Assembly (NCBI GenBank): GCA_007258455.2
Contig: VDFB02193867.1
Span: forward strand, 573,017,105 to 573,081,104
DNA length: 64,000 nucleotides
DNA from: Sequoia sempervirens
Lineage: Eukaryota > Streptophyta > Pinopsida > Cupressales > Cupressaceae
Reading direction: 5' to 3'
Position 1 is the stretch's first letter. The number at the start of each line of letters is the position of its first letter. The notes beneath the pieces were generated by a model. It was not told the DNA's origin. It saw only the letters and a list, made by a program, of their open reading frames with translations, and ran no database searches. Below, piece after piece: positions 45,201-57,868 of this stretch. The position numbers and the translations under genes are program-made.

Positions 45201-46800
45201 CGTGCCCTCGATTTCAAAATTGAAATGTAATGAATATTATTAATACAGACTTTGAATATAAATAATTGTTTAAAATAAAAATTCAGATACTAAATCTTTA
45301 AACAAGATATTTAAATCACAAACAATGTGTGAAAAATTCTTAACTATAAAGATATAAACAACTATTTCATAATTTTCATCCTTTATAGACCCTTTTACAT
45401 GAACTTTTTTCTTCACTATGATTGCTTTAGTATAGAGAAAATATTAGGACCAAAATGAAATAAACTTCAAAACTTGCATGTCCAAGTAGAACACATCAGT
45501 TTTGCCATTTGGATTTGTTTCTAACTACTTTAGGGAAAAAATTTAAAAAGGGAGCTCATGCCCCCATGAAAAAAAAAAAATCTCATATTTAATAAAAATG
45601 TCACTATAAAATGAACTTGTAAGCATCTTGGTTAACAAAGGTGAATGTAGAGTGGAGATACAAATATTTATTTATAAAATCTATTGTAGTTATTAAGAAT
45701 ATTAGTCATACATGATTGCAAAAAATCTACGTTCCCTCCTACCCCACCATAAGAGCTTCCTTTTTAATCTAAAATATAAAGATAATATTTTCCTATACAT
45801 CTAAATTAATGGACATCATTATTGTTGATGTCCGTCCTTTTTAATGGCTATCGATTATTGTGCACTAATTTTGTTGTTCCCAATGTATCACGTAGGATTC
45901 ATTGGGGGCTAACATGGCATTTGATTATTGTCCTAGTGAAGATTGCATGCTTCCTATTTTTTTAATTTATTAGATTCACTTTGATTTCTTTCTTTTTAAT
46001 ACAATGGTTATTATTTAAAATTATTCATTTTGTATGGAAGTTTGTAAATTAATTTAGTATGATTTTGTTTACATTTTAAATATTAGGTTTAATTTATAAT
46101 TTATATGTTTTATTAAAGTTAAATTTGTAATTTGCATAAATAATTTAAATTAGTTATATGATTTGTAAAAATTATCGTAGATATTTTAAATTTAAATTTA
46201 AAATAGTGGGTTTAGATGTTTCTTTTCATTTAACTATCATGAACTAACTTGAAGTGGATAACGTTTTGGATTGCATGTTATGGTGTTATATTTAAGAAAA
46301 AACTCTAATTCATTTGAAACATCTAGTAAACATTTTAATGTACATTGAACTTAACAAGAAGTTATGTTATTCAATACATTATCTTTAGAGCATTGACATC
46401 ATATAACATTCTAAACATATTATATGATTGATCATTGTTTTCTTATCTTTATAACTAATTGTTGAATGAGTATCCTTAGGGGTTTGACCAAAGAAGGACA
46501 TATTCCTAGTTATTGGAAAACTCTACACCATAAAATCAAGTTTTATATATGGGTAAGGGCAAAAAAAAGGGTCCATAAAGAGGGGAGGTTTCAACCAAAA
46601 AAATGTCGGCAAGAATGGGATCCTGAGCCTAAATCTGAATGGGTACCCATCCTACTTTGGGTACCCCTTCGAAAAGGTATTTAATCTTTTTTTTTAAATG
46701 TCTATCGAGTCATTTTTACCTACAACAAGTGGTAGACCGAGAGCAACCTAGGGAAAATGGGTACCCACTTTGCAAACCGTCTACACCTCTGAATAAACAT
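45201..46800. other. AT-rich stretch between the LINE and element G
   Basis: Largely featureless AT-rich sequence. A 72-codon frame at 46466-46684 has no family features. The palindrome GGGTACCC or near copies recur near 46640, 46662 and 46760. The 5' part of element G is missing at this side. Confidence 0.5.
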
Positions 46801-47780
46801 CTAAAAAAAAGATCTTAATGATGTAGATGAATGCATTAAGAAGTTAAGAGAAAAACTCAAGAAAGTTGCAAAAAGAGTCAAAGAAACAAATGAGCAACTC
46901 AAGCAATCAAATGAGACTATCACAAAATTTGAAAGTGCAAGTTGAAGAAGGGAAAAGAGTTGAAGACTGGTTGAATGCCAAACTAAAAGATAAATCTGAA
47001 GAATGTTCAAAGCTTGAATGAGATATTGTGACTTTGAGATCAAATCTAGAGAAAACAATGATTCAAGAAGACAAATTTAAGAATAGCTCCACATTGCTTG
47101 ATGAGATGATTGCTAGACAATAGGCTTCAAAGGACAAAGAAGGATTAGGGTTTGAGAAAGGAAAAATTTCAAAGGTAGATCAAACCCCAAATAATGGTGA
47201 AAAGAACAATGACAAGAAGAACAATGACAAATAGATCCAGAACCAAAAGAAAGAATTCAAAAGGCCTCATATGAGACAACCAAATGCACAAAGGTACCCA
47301 TCTTTTAATGGTTATTATTATTCCTCCAATAGATTTGGACATAGAGCTATAGATTGTAAAAGTAGAATGAATCAGAATGCTCAATCATTTTCCAGTCAGT
47401 GCTTTACATACAATAGATTTGGTCATAGAGCTAGTGAATCCAGAAATTAGAGATGAATGGTTACAATAATGGCATGATGTTTCAATATTTCAATGGCTAT
47501 TGTTATACATGTAATGGATTTTAACATAAGGCTAATGAATGTAGATCTAAAATGGCTAGAACTGATCTTGCTCAGAAAGGTGTCACTTATTACAAATGCA
47601 ACAAATTAGGACACATAGCAAAGTTTTGCAAAAGCAAGAATGTGAAACCCTTTGTTTCATAAAAGAAGGCCAATCCAGTAAAGAAAGTGGATCAAATTGA
47701 GATGAAGAAGGAAATGAACAAGATATGGAAAAAGAAAGAAGAGAATGAGGTGAAGCATTAGTCTATGCCAGCTCTTGGTG
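46801..47780 (+). pseudogene. gag: Element G Gag: coiled coil and four zinc-knuckle motifs
   Basis: A Lys/Glu-rich coiled coil (CIKKLREKLKKVAKRVKETN) opens the region. After shifts come LGFEKGKISKVDQ, an Asn/Lys-rich linker, and four motifs: SSNRFGHRAIDC near 47325, CFTYNRFGHRASES near 47400, CYTCNGF with a stop before HKANEC near 47505, and CNKLGHIAKFC near 47598. Only the last keeps most ligands. This resembles element C but with more knuckles. Confidence 0.7.
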
Positions 47781-48249
47781 CAGATGTTTCCTTTTGAAAC
47801 TAGATTCAAAGACCTTTGTCTCAGGGGGAGTTTTAACAAAAAATATGCCCCTTCCAAAGATATGGTGTTGATGCCTTCAACACAATGTTATAAGGTGTAG
47901 TTTGATATGCTCAATCTATTGGTGAAATTGTTGGTGAAAAATATCTTGATTTGAAGATTTACGGAGTATTTGAAGGTGTCTGTGATGATACAGTTAAGGT
48001 TTGACAACTTTTTGACCTAACTTTGAATCAATGCAATCAATGATTTTTAGGTCATCCAAAAGGTGTTTAAAAGTGGTTTTGCATATGAAAAGTTCATGTA
48101 TGATCAAATTCTTGAAAAGTGAAGAGAGGAGCAGAGGCAAAGTGAAGTGTTTTCAAAGTGTCACATGAAACCCTAACCAGTAAGGATCCAAAGGTATTTA
48201 TAGTTTCTTGCTTATCCCTTGTTTCAAAAATTGTTCAAAATGTTTACAC

Positions 48250-51200
48250 CTCAAGTAGTTAAAGTTTTGGACTGACCTAGACCTAAGTTTAAGAAGCGCC
48301 CCAATAAATCCACGGTGATGGATCCAAAAGGCACATTTTTCGCGTATTCCTTATGGTGTATTGCATGTTGAGGATGCGAGAATTTATGTTCACAAAAAAT
48401 TGGATAAGTATAATCATGCAAAGTTGGGAGAAATTTGGGTAGACAAGTTAACCAGTGATAACTTTGAATTGAAACCAGAATATGAAAGTTTGACAAAAAA
48501 TAAACTAGATGTGTGGAACATCTTTCCTATCTTTTTCTGTGTGGATGAATGGGTTAGATACATGTTAAGCAGAATTCATGACAGATTCATTTGATTAGAC
48601 CTACCACACATGATCAACAAGGAAGCCATTAGGGTTGTGACAAGGTTATGCTCCACCGAACCAGTCCAGGCTCTCAAATCTATAAAGAATGAAGTTGTAA
48701 TGAAGTTAACTTGTGCCAAATTTGATAAGCGTGCCCTAAAAGTAAAGGATATAGAAGATCCAATAGTAAGGTATGCACTTATGATGATAGGATATAATAT
48801 TTTCTTCACAAACAAAGGCAACTTTGTTTTTTCCACCACGATTAATACTACCTATGAGATGGTGAAGAAAGGCATGTATGTAGACTTGTGTGAATTGTTG
48901 AGACAACAATTGTTGGAGAATCTTTAGAAGACTGAAGAGTCTCGGTACCCCTTCTGGTATGGTACCTTGATTATATGCTTACTATTTTACTTTCTTAGAG
49001 AAATTCTTGGTACAAAGAACATTGTGTGGTTGAGCAATATTCCAGTTGCTTTACAAATTAGAGACCACTTGAGAAGGTTGGGGAATGCAAATACTCAAAA
49101 GTTTTCTTTGTGGGGTTTCTTTAAAACCTTTCAAGAAAACATGCAAGCAAGAGAAAGGATTCCAAAAAGTATTGTTGAGAAGTACAAAAATGATATTATC
49201 TTCATGGTCAGCAAAGATTGTTGCATTATGGAAGCTATTGAACCAAGGATGGTGTGAATTCTTGAAATAGGATATGAGGTAGCAAAGGATGTGATTATCG
49301 GTATGGTAGAACATATGTTTAGTATGCCTAGAGATCCTAAAGAAGAAATATATGTCACATATGAAGAAAAATACAGTGCAATACATATGGAGCAAAAGCA
49401 AAAGGAGATCAAGAAAATTGTTGAGAAGATGAAGGCACAAGTTATGGAAATGATGGGTATATCAAAGAGTCTTGCAGAGAAATCCGAAGGCATATCCAAT
49501 TGCCCAAAAGGTGCTCCTATGATTAGAATGTCGGGTAGCACCTCTACCCCTTCTCTGATAGTTCCTAAAGTCTTTGAAACTAATCTTGTTGTTGGTATGA
49601 AGAAGAAAGCAATATCTGGTGCCCCTACAACAAAATAGAATCCTCCATAGAGGAGAAGGAAAGAGAAAGCTACAAGAGAAAGATATATCAACTATGACAA
49701 TGAAGAGGACATAAAAGAAGAAGGATCTCAATTGATTCAAAAAAGAAAATCTGGTGTCTCTCAAGTAGAGACAAGTGCAAAGAAAACCAAAGTGGACATA
49801 GTTGATACTGACAGTGAAGAAGAAGTTGATATGCAAAAACATGCATTCAAAATTCATGTGAGGGAAAAAGAGTCAAGGTCCAAAAAAGAAGAAAAATTAC
49901 CCAAGGCTAAGGGGAAGAAGAAAGAAAAGATTCCTTTGAAAAGAAAACATAGCCCCTTGAGGCTAGATGCATTGTTTAATGGTATTTTTTAGCATGGGAT
50001 GTTGGAAGAAACCACAAAATGTATCTGAATTCAGATGAATACAAATAAGGTAACTATAGAAGAAGCTATTGCGAAGTACATGGTGACATTCTATACCAAC
50101 TTATCATAGATTGAAGATTAGTTTCTTGAGGATTTGAAGAATGTATTGAGTGCCAGAAGGTAAGAGGTTGTAGAAGAGGATGAAAAAATTAGGGCATTTG
50201 TCTTGGAGAAGATTGGTTCTTCTCTTTATGATGAAGATAGAGCAAGATTGGCTCAATTGTACAACAAAGAGACAACACTTTGATGAGTAGGGACAAGAAA
50301 GACATAGATAGATTGAAGAATGAAACACTGCAAAAGGTTGCAGATTTGGAAAAGGAATTGAAAATGTCTCATGATGAAGATATTGAAATGCAACATGACA
50401 CTTTAATCCTGGAAGTTAATGAACCTGACACCGAACATCATGAGCATGTACAAGAGCATGAAACTATAGAGGAAAATGTTCAAGAAGATGTAATGACAAA
50501 AAATATTCATCTAAATGTGGAGAATATGGTTGCAAAATAACATGAGAAAGAGAGAGAGATGACATCCCGAAGAAGGATGAATCATAAGAAAAACAGAGTC
50601 TGCCCTCTTTGGTTATGAACAAGGATGATGGTAAAAAATAAGAAGAGGTCCCAGAGAAATTAGAGGCACAAAACACTGATGACATGCCTCCTCTAGATAA
50701 TGAGAAAACTGTAGCAAAAGTAAAGAAGATTGAGGATCAATCTGGCAGTGATGAAAGGGAGAAGAATGAGCAAAATGAAGAAGAAATTACAAATATTGTT
50801 GGTGAATCCTTTGAAGCCTCCAAAGATTCATTAAAGAGTATATTAGACATGTAGTTGCAATTAAAACTAGTATTATTTGCACAACTACTACAACTTCCAA
50901 TGCAATAGGGACAAGTGGACATGTAAAAAATCTCTCACCTGCAGAAGCTTCAACTTGGTGATGTATTTCATGCCTCCGCAAGAAAGGAGATACTATCAAC
51001 ACACCAAAAGAGCACAAAATTGATCAAGGAAGAAATTAAAGTGTTGCAAGCAAGCATTCCCGAAGAAACCATTGATTAATCTTTGTCCAATGTGGAGAAA
51101 TTAAATTTGCTGCTAGACTCTTTCAAATACTACTCTACTAGTTTGGGAGAGAGGTTGAAAAAAGAGACAACAAAGAAGGTCAATGACAAGAGATTGATTG

Positions 51201-51745
51201 AAATATTTGAAAAATGTAGTGTTGCACATGGCAAATTGCAAGAAAATCTGAAAAATGTGTAGAAGTGTTTGGATGAAGCAAGGATTTTGTTTCAGTTTTC
51301 TTTAAAATGGCCTAACTCAATGAAGAGCATTAAGGACTAGAAGGAATCAATAGAGTCACATATTTCTTGAGCCTCAGATGTGTAAGATCCGATAAATGAT
51401 GTAAATGTTACTACAAGGATGGCAATAGACAATTTGCATGGATAGTTTTTCCAGCTGCAAGAGCAAAAGGAGAAGATAATAGTGTGGTACAATCAACTTA
51501 GAGATTTGGTAAGTGCAAGGCTTACCCCCTTGACTAGTGTATTGGCAAGTGTGAATAAGATGGTACAAAAGAACCTAATGCCCAATTCACCAAATGAAGG
51601 AGAAGACCTCTTTATGCAATTTGAGAACTAGTGTTGCATGCTTTCCTTCACACAGAAGGATTGGAATTTTGGGAAGAAGGATTGGGAGGCACACCTTGCA
51701 AAATTGAAGGTGTCTTACAAAATTATTTTTCCCTCTTCTAGTTAA
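48250..51745 (+). pseudogene. Element G long unidentified reading frame (about 1100 residues, broken)
   Basis: From 48361 to 49990 one frame is open apart from about five stops. After shifts near 50000 and 50275 a related frame continues to about 51740. Visible parts are a helical N-terminal domain (LGEIWVDKLTSDNFELKPEY), a hydrophobic stretch (YGTLIICLLFYFLREIL), WGFFKTFQENMQARERIPKS, a basic Lys-rich region with nuclear-signal character (49740-49980), then acidic and coiled-coil segments. It is not a recognised pol or gag domain. Its place before the 3' LTR is where Sireviruses may carry an envelope-like gene, but a signal peptide is not seen. Function unknown. Confidence 0.55.
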
Positions 51746-51855
51746 ATATGTACATTTTTTATTTATTTATGCAATTTTAGATTTCTTTGTACATATGTAG
51801 ATGTATTAGAGAATGTTGCAGAACGTTTTTGATCATTTTTGATGGATAACATTGT

Positions 51856-52016
51856 AAGGGGGAGCTATTCTCATGTGTGTGTGTGTGTATAGAAAGGGAG
51901 AATAGTTGAGATAGTTTGAAAAGATTGATATTTAGAGCCCTTTGCTCTTGATGCCAAAGGGGGAGTAGTTTGAGAGTTTTTGAAGGATGTGTTGCCATCA
52001 ATGACAAATGGGGAGA
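51856..52016 (+). promoter_or_regulatory. Three polypurine tracts of element G
   Basis: aaggggga at about 51856, aaagggggag at about 51956 and aaatggggaga at 52006-52016, the last just before the LTR. Repetition of the tract upstream of the 3' LTR is characteristic of Sirevirus-type copia elements. Confidence 0.7.
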
Positions 52017-52017
52017 T

Positions 52018-53368
52018 TGTTGGAAGTTTTTTTTTCATTGAGAATATTGGTGGATGTATGGAAGATGATATTACTATGGTGTTGTCATTGATGTCAACAT
52101 TGTTGTATAGCTGATGTTTGATAAGCATGATTGAATGCAATTTTTTCAATTATGACAACTCATTACACAATTGAATAAGTGTTGGTTGGGAGCAGATCAA
52201 ATGTGTTGGATGAATTGCCTAAGTCTAGAATGCAGTTTTCAATGTTCAGAGAACCTATTGTGTGGTCCACATTGCTTCGCCATGAATCTTGTCATGCAGT
52301 TCTAAGGTAATTTTGGTGCATGTTGGAGGAATCTAAATCCAAAGTTTTAATCCTTAAAGCCCTTCATAGTTGAAGTTAGAGTTGATAGTGTATCGCTTAG
52401 GATATGTCAAAGTTGCAATGACGAAGTACCTGATTGGAATGCTCTGCATTCCACCGCAGATGATTGCTATGCTATGCAGATTTGAGGATGTGTTTATAAG
52501 TGTCAAAAGTGTGTATGCTCCAAGTGGAAAGTATTTTGGAAGTCAACGTGTCGAGTTGTGAATGAACAGTTGTTCATTCTATTATTGCTTCACCAACAGT
52601 GCCAATCTAAAGGGTTTGAGGTTGTGTGAAATTAAAGGATGTATAGATTGAACTTATGAGAGTAATTATAGGTGATGCTAACCTATTTTGATGTGTCGCA
52701 TGTTTTGGTTTATTCTGTGAGGCATGTGTAGTTGAGTCGTGTGCCAAAAGTTTATGAGGATGCATGGTACATCTAATTAGGCTGACCTAATTGATGTTGT
52801 AAGTGTTTGCAATGCATATAAATGTAAGATCATTTTGGTGTTGTAGAAGAGTGGAAGTAGTAGAGTGAATATATTTATGTGAAAGTGACAGGGTGTGATG
52901 CAAATGTAATGTGATAGAGCAAAGTATGATAGTTGTGAATCATGAAGTGTTTAAAGTCAGTTTACAGGGCTTAATTGTAACTATCTCCAACATATTGTAG
53001 ATGCATTGTATCAGTTCAATCTCTAGTAGTGAGCCACCCTCTTTTCTATCCTGGCAGTGAGCCATTCTTTTATTCTCTAGACATGGAGTCCTTTAGATAG
53101 CGAGTCCACTTGGTAGTGAGTCATTCTATAATATCTTATAATCGGTTATAATATATTGTGAGCTAGTCCTCATCGTGATTTTTCCCTTTTTGGGTTTTCC
53201 ACATAAATCTGGTGTTCTTGTGCTCTTAGATGTGATGCATGCTTTCTATGTTCCTTTCTATTACTGCAAGTTTAATGGGATGCATTGAATGGATGTCTAA
53301 AGTTGATGAAGGTAATGAATTTCAATACATTGATTCACCCCCCCTCTCAATATTTCAAGTGTTCAACA
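52018..53368 (+). repeat. 3' LTR of element G
   Basis: It starts TGTTGGAA directly after a polypurine tract and ends TTCAACA, the near inverse of the start. The stretch ttcaccccccctctcaa near its end is typical of plant copia LTR ends. Length 1351 bp. A fourfold short repeat lies at 53027-53130. No 5' partner is in the window. Confidence 0.75.
53027..53130 (+). repeat. Short repeats within the element G LTR
   Basis: Four units of about 25-35 bases each begin with a variant of tagtgagccattctttt (tagtgagccaccctctttt, cagtgagccattctttta, tagcgagtccacttgg, tagtgagtcattctataa). Confidence 0.7.
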
Positions 53369-53382
53369 ATATACCCTATGCT

Positions 53383-53610
53383 TGTGTGTATATTTATTAA
53401 AAATAAACCAAGTTGTGTGTATATACTATAAAATGTGTGTATCTATCAAAATTAAACCCAAAATATTATGTAGAATGTGTGTTTATCTACCGGAATTTAA
53501 TCCATAGTACTATGTATACTACAAAATATGTGTGTATCTACCAAAATTAAACATAGAATACTTTGTATGTTGCATAATATGTGTGTATCTACCAAAATTA
53601 TGTAAAATAA
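53383..53610. repeat. Minisatellite with a unit of about 51 bp
   Basis: Five imperfect units starting tgtgtgtat(c/a)ta lie at 53383, 53434, 53476, 53529 and 53580. The third interval is shortened by about 10 bases. Each contains ccaaaattaaa and an actatgtat-like core. It lies just outside the element G LTR. Confidence 0.75.
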
Positions 53611-56534
53611 TATTTTTATGCATATGCCAAAATACAATACAATCTATATGATGTATATGGTAGAACCATACAAATTCCATATGGTCGTATAATTTTTTGT
53701 ACTATAGAAAAATTGAATGCCCTACAAAAATACAACAAAAATGTTGCAACCAAAATATGTTATGTTATATGTCAAAATTTATCTTTTGGCCTCTTTGGAT
53801 GCAATGGTAATGTCTATTTTGCACAAGGAGGCTCCTAAAAAAACTTTGAAACCACCTAAAAAAATAAGAAACCTACGAGAGAAGAAACACTAGAAATTCA
53901 CAAGCACCAAGATTAGTGTGATTCACATTGGCTTCACCAAAATATATGCAATAGAAATTTGAAACATAAAACTAAGAACTCAAAAACGCAAAGATTATAA
54001 ATCCTAGTTTCAAATTTAAACTACAAACCTTAGATTAAGTAGAAAATAAAGTAACAAAACACAACGAAAGTTACTATAAATTATAGTAGATTTACTCCAA
54101 GATATGTGGATGCTCAACTTAGTAGCATAACACTAGGTATTTGAATGATAAAAGTGATAAAATATTTTTACATAAAAGACTTGTTGAATGATGAATTAAA
54201 TGAAGAATTTATAGATTTTTGAAACATCGATGAACGGTGAGGATTTGATCAAGGATTGAGAGATAATTCAATTGGTTGTGGAGCTAACTTAGAGAGGTGA
54301 AGGAGATAACTAGAATTAGTAAGTTTTTTTTTTTTTTTCAAACTCATAAGAGGGCACTAATGAACTTTATTGATTCATTAAATAGATAAAGCACTAAGGA
54401 AGTTATTAATTAGATGAACGAGTTAACTTGTGAGGTGATGATTAGGAATTTATTAATTTATTTAAAATGGATAATTAACTTGAACATTAATTAAATAATA
54501 ACTTGAATTATTTTATTAATTGATTAATTAATGATAATGGTAATAAATGTGATACTAATGATAATAGTATAATAGTAATGATAAATGATAATTAATGGTT
54601 GATAATTAGAATAATTTTAGTGTCTAAAATATGTTGGTACAGTACTACCATTTCTTATGACTAGGATAATTTCTTCTTGTTCTTCACTATTTTGCCCCCC
54701 TCACTGTCATAAATTTGAATGCCTTATCATTACAAGAGGCTTTGCCTTGAGTGCATATTTTGATGTTCACGACACTTTTACTTCTAAATCTACTCAAGGT
54801 GCCACTACTTCTCAAGGCCCATCTTTTCCCCTTATTGTAGTGCATATTGTACTCAATTCACCTGAGTATAACTTTTAATCTTTTCATACAACATCTACTT
54901 ATTCAAGATATCATTTAAAAAAGGCATACTTACCGAACAATGGTAGGAACCAAAAGGATATTATATATTACATCAAATAAAAATGTACATAAACTCTTAA
55001 ATGCCCATAGTGCATGCAACATGTTAGATAGATAATACCATTAATTTTTAGTCACGACATGTACTTTACCACAACTACCTTGAATAAAGCCATGATGTAA
55101 CCTTAACATGATGAAATTCAAATTGATAGGCAAACCTACCATTACAGGGACGAAAGGTCAACCCTAACTTAAAGAATGAATAAATGAATGAGCTTTTTTA
55201 ATAACATCTACAAGACCCCACAAATTGCAACATAACTGCTTTGTGTACAAATACCCCAAATAGATACACTCCATCATACTCAAATGATACATATATCCTT
55301 TTTAATCATGAATATTCTATTATGAATCTCGATCAAAACTTTATTGTTTTGTTGGTCTTTCCTCTTCAAACATAACAATCAAATTATCGATATATTTAAT
55401 TAAAAAATCCTTATAAACAAATCATATATGAAAGACATACTCTATCTACCCTGTCTTCTTTCAAGATTGTCCACATCTCTCACCCCTAAAATAATATAAA
55501 TGAATCCTTCTGCAAACTATCAACGTGTTTTCCTTGCCTTTGCATTTTACTCATAATGACAAAGGATATTAAATTGTATGACATAATATTCGACGGCGGC
55601 CTCATAATATTCGACGGCGGCCTCCTTTTAATTGCCGGCGACCTTGTGTTGTTGTACCAGCAATCCGGCGGAAACTTGTGACAGGTGTTTTGTTTTTGCG
55701 GTTGTTCGTACAGTGGCAATTAATGGAGGTTGGAGTGAATTAAATGAAGTTTGAATGCGTGTACGCCATCATATAGGCATTCAAGTTTTTGTTTTTCTAA
55801 TTAAATTGTGTCTCATGTCAGAGTAGGAGGAGGGGTGCTAATTCTAGCTGAGGTGAGAGAACAACTTTTCCCTAGGTATTTTGAAGAAGCAACAATCTGG
55901 TCATGAACTAGTTACAAAAGAGTTAACTTCATAATCACTATGGAAGGAATGATTGGAAATATTAATCATATTAAGAGGAGTGAAACAGGTAGGCCAATCA
56001 CTAGTATCATAGTATCATAAGTTTTTGTTTTTTATAAGTTTTGTATATGTGCTTACATTAATTACTAGTAAATAGATAAGTGTATTTGTTTGTCCATTTA
56101 TAGTCTATCCATATTATTGAAATATTTTTTTATCTAATGTTAATTTCATGCTAACATTAAAGATTATTGTATGTTTTTAAACATTCTTTTCTTTCAATGG
56201 GCATACCTCTTGCTCTAAGAGTCCATTTTTTAACTTCTTATAATTGATAAAATGTTCTCTCCAAACTCTTTGTGTTGTTTGATTTCTTATGGTTGCTTAC
56301 AAATTGTAATTGATTCTCCTTGTTGCTCTCAATAGCACATTGACTTTGTAATCTCACTATTCTATAAAGCTATCCCATTATTCTATAAAGTTCTTGTTAG
56401 GGACATCTTGATTAAATAGGGGGAGGGGATGGTTGTTGTTGTATGTACACTATTTATAAAGTGCCATTTTTTGGGGCGGTCTATTAATTGACATAGCATT
56501 TGACTAATTTATCATTGTTCATTAATGTGTTTGG
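53611..56534. other. Stretch without recognisable genes
   Basis: AT-rich sequence. 54480-54610 is a degenerate taat/gataat-rich tract. At 55583-55623 a 21-base unit (ataatattcgacggcggcct plus c) is duplicated in tandem inside a small GC-rich patch (to about 55680). Short frames at 54657-54878 and 55486-55719 show no family features. Confidence 0.5.
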
Positions 56535-57861
56535 ATGTATGTTCCATCTTTCTCTTGTTGTATTTCACACATTTGGTTACAAGGTTTGGCAAGAAGGATT
56601 CTAACACATCATAAGTGGAGAAACTTGTGCCTTATCTCTATGGGTTCATTCTTAAACCTAGTGATAATGAGAAGAAGGAAGATTGGATGTACAATACAAG
56701 AAAAGGACTTATGTTGATTAACATGACAAGTGATTTCAATGAAATTAGCATTTGAAACAGATTGTTTGATGACTATTTGGATTAGTATTAAGGAAGAGTG
56801 TGGAGATCATAATGATTCTCTAATCCTAGATGATGTCTACTTGGACCATCTCACACCCATGGATGCTCTCAATTCTCTTATAAAGACTTATGATCCTTTA
56901 GCTTCACTAACTCCAATTATGGTCACCATTTTGACTTTGAGTCACCATTTTACAACTAAATACTCTTCCACATCTCATACACTTCTTCAATAGAGACAAC
57001 AAATTCTCTAATTGCCATATCAAATTCTCTTTAGAAAGTTAATATTTATCTTCTTGACCATATTGTGATGTCTTCTAATCTAAAATACATCACATGTTTG
57101 TAGAACCTCGCATTCAAGAACTTGATGACACCATCAAAGATCTATTTTCTTTTTTATGACAACTCCTATGAAGTTGCATCTCCATTTTTTATGTATTGAA
57201 GGTTCATCCTAACTCTTATGGTCTTTATTCAGCTCACCATGCTTCAAACTTGGCATATCAAATAGTTCTTCATGAGTCCACTCATTTAAATCAGCATTGA
57301 TAACTTCTATAGGAGCACCTAATCCAAATTGGTTCAAGTCTCACACCTTATTTGAGAGCCATTCATACATGGTTTCTATCCTCTAATATTGCATGGTATC
57401 TATCCTATTGATTAGGTTCAATTATAACTCAAGATTGACATGGAGATGGTCAAGCAAATTTTAAAGATATTTACCCTAATTCCATCATTTACTCCACTAT
57501 TCGAGTGGGAGTTTGACAAATTCATAGCTCAAATTTTATTTCTTATAAAAGGGAGATGCTTAGTTTGTTGCAAATGGACCTACATCAACACTCACTATGC
57601 AATTACTTATGTCGACATTCTCTCTTCTATGTGAAGGCATTCATCCACCTAATCTCACTAAAATTTTAGAATTTAAATATTTTATTTTGGGGGAGCTATA
57701 GTCCTCATATTTTTCTTCTTTTCTCTATCTTTTTTTTGGGGGACATGTTTCATACAAATTTTCTCATTTTATTGTCTTATGAGGGAACATTTTGTACACG
57801 GATAGCTAACATGACTACACGTTAGTAGAACCTCTCATCTCTACTCATCTAAGCTTTTCCT
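56535..57861 (+). pseudogene. Element H: possible copia gag remnant
   Basis: In one frame near 56615-56745 the sequence reads LVPYLYGFILKPSDNEKKED then WMYNTRKGLMLINM, which resembles the copia Gag block around the second half of the UBN2-type domain. The region beyond (to 57640) gives short frames I cannot assign. It is linked to the copia-type LTR that follows only by position. Confidence 0.35.
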
Positions 57862-57868
57862 AGGGGGG
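57862..57868 (+). promoter_or_regulatory. Polypurine tract of element H
   Basis: agggggg immediately precedes the TGTTAG start of the LTR at 57869. Confidence 0.6.

Larger units (their letters stand above)
46801..53368 (+). mobile_element. Element G: Sirevirus-like copia derivative without pol
   Basis: A gag C-terminal half with coiled coil and four knuckle-type motifs is followed by a very long unidentified reading frame, three G-rich polypurine-like tracts and a complete 3' LTR. No protease, integrase or RT is found between gag and the long frame. The 5' LTR and gag start are absent. Repeated polypurine tracts upstream of the 3' LTR are a known trait of Sireviruses (plant copia), hence the label. 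Confidence 0.65.

Noticed and set aside
46640..46765. Repeated GGGTACCC as an operator-like array
   Set aside because: Three short palindromes spaced irregularly are too few and too simple to support a functional call.
48967..49020. Hydrophobic stretch as proof of an envelope protein
   Set aside because: One possible membrane segment without a signal peptide or glycoprotein features does not identify an envelope. The frame is left as unidentified.
49051..49691. Long minus-strand frames, including one of 186 codons
   Set aside because: They are antisense to the long element G frame, hydrophobic and without domain features. They mirror the codon bias of the plus strand.
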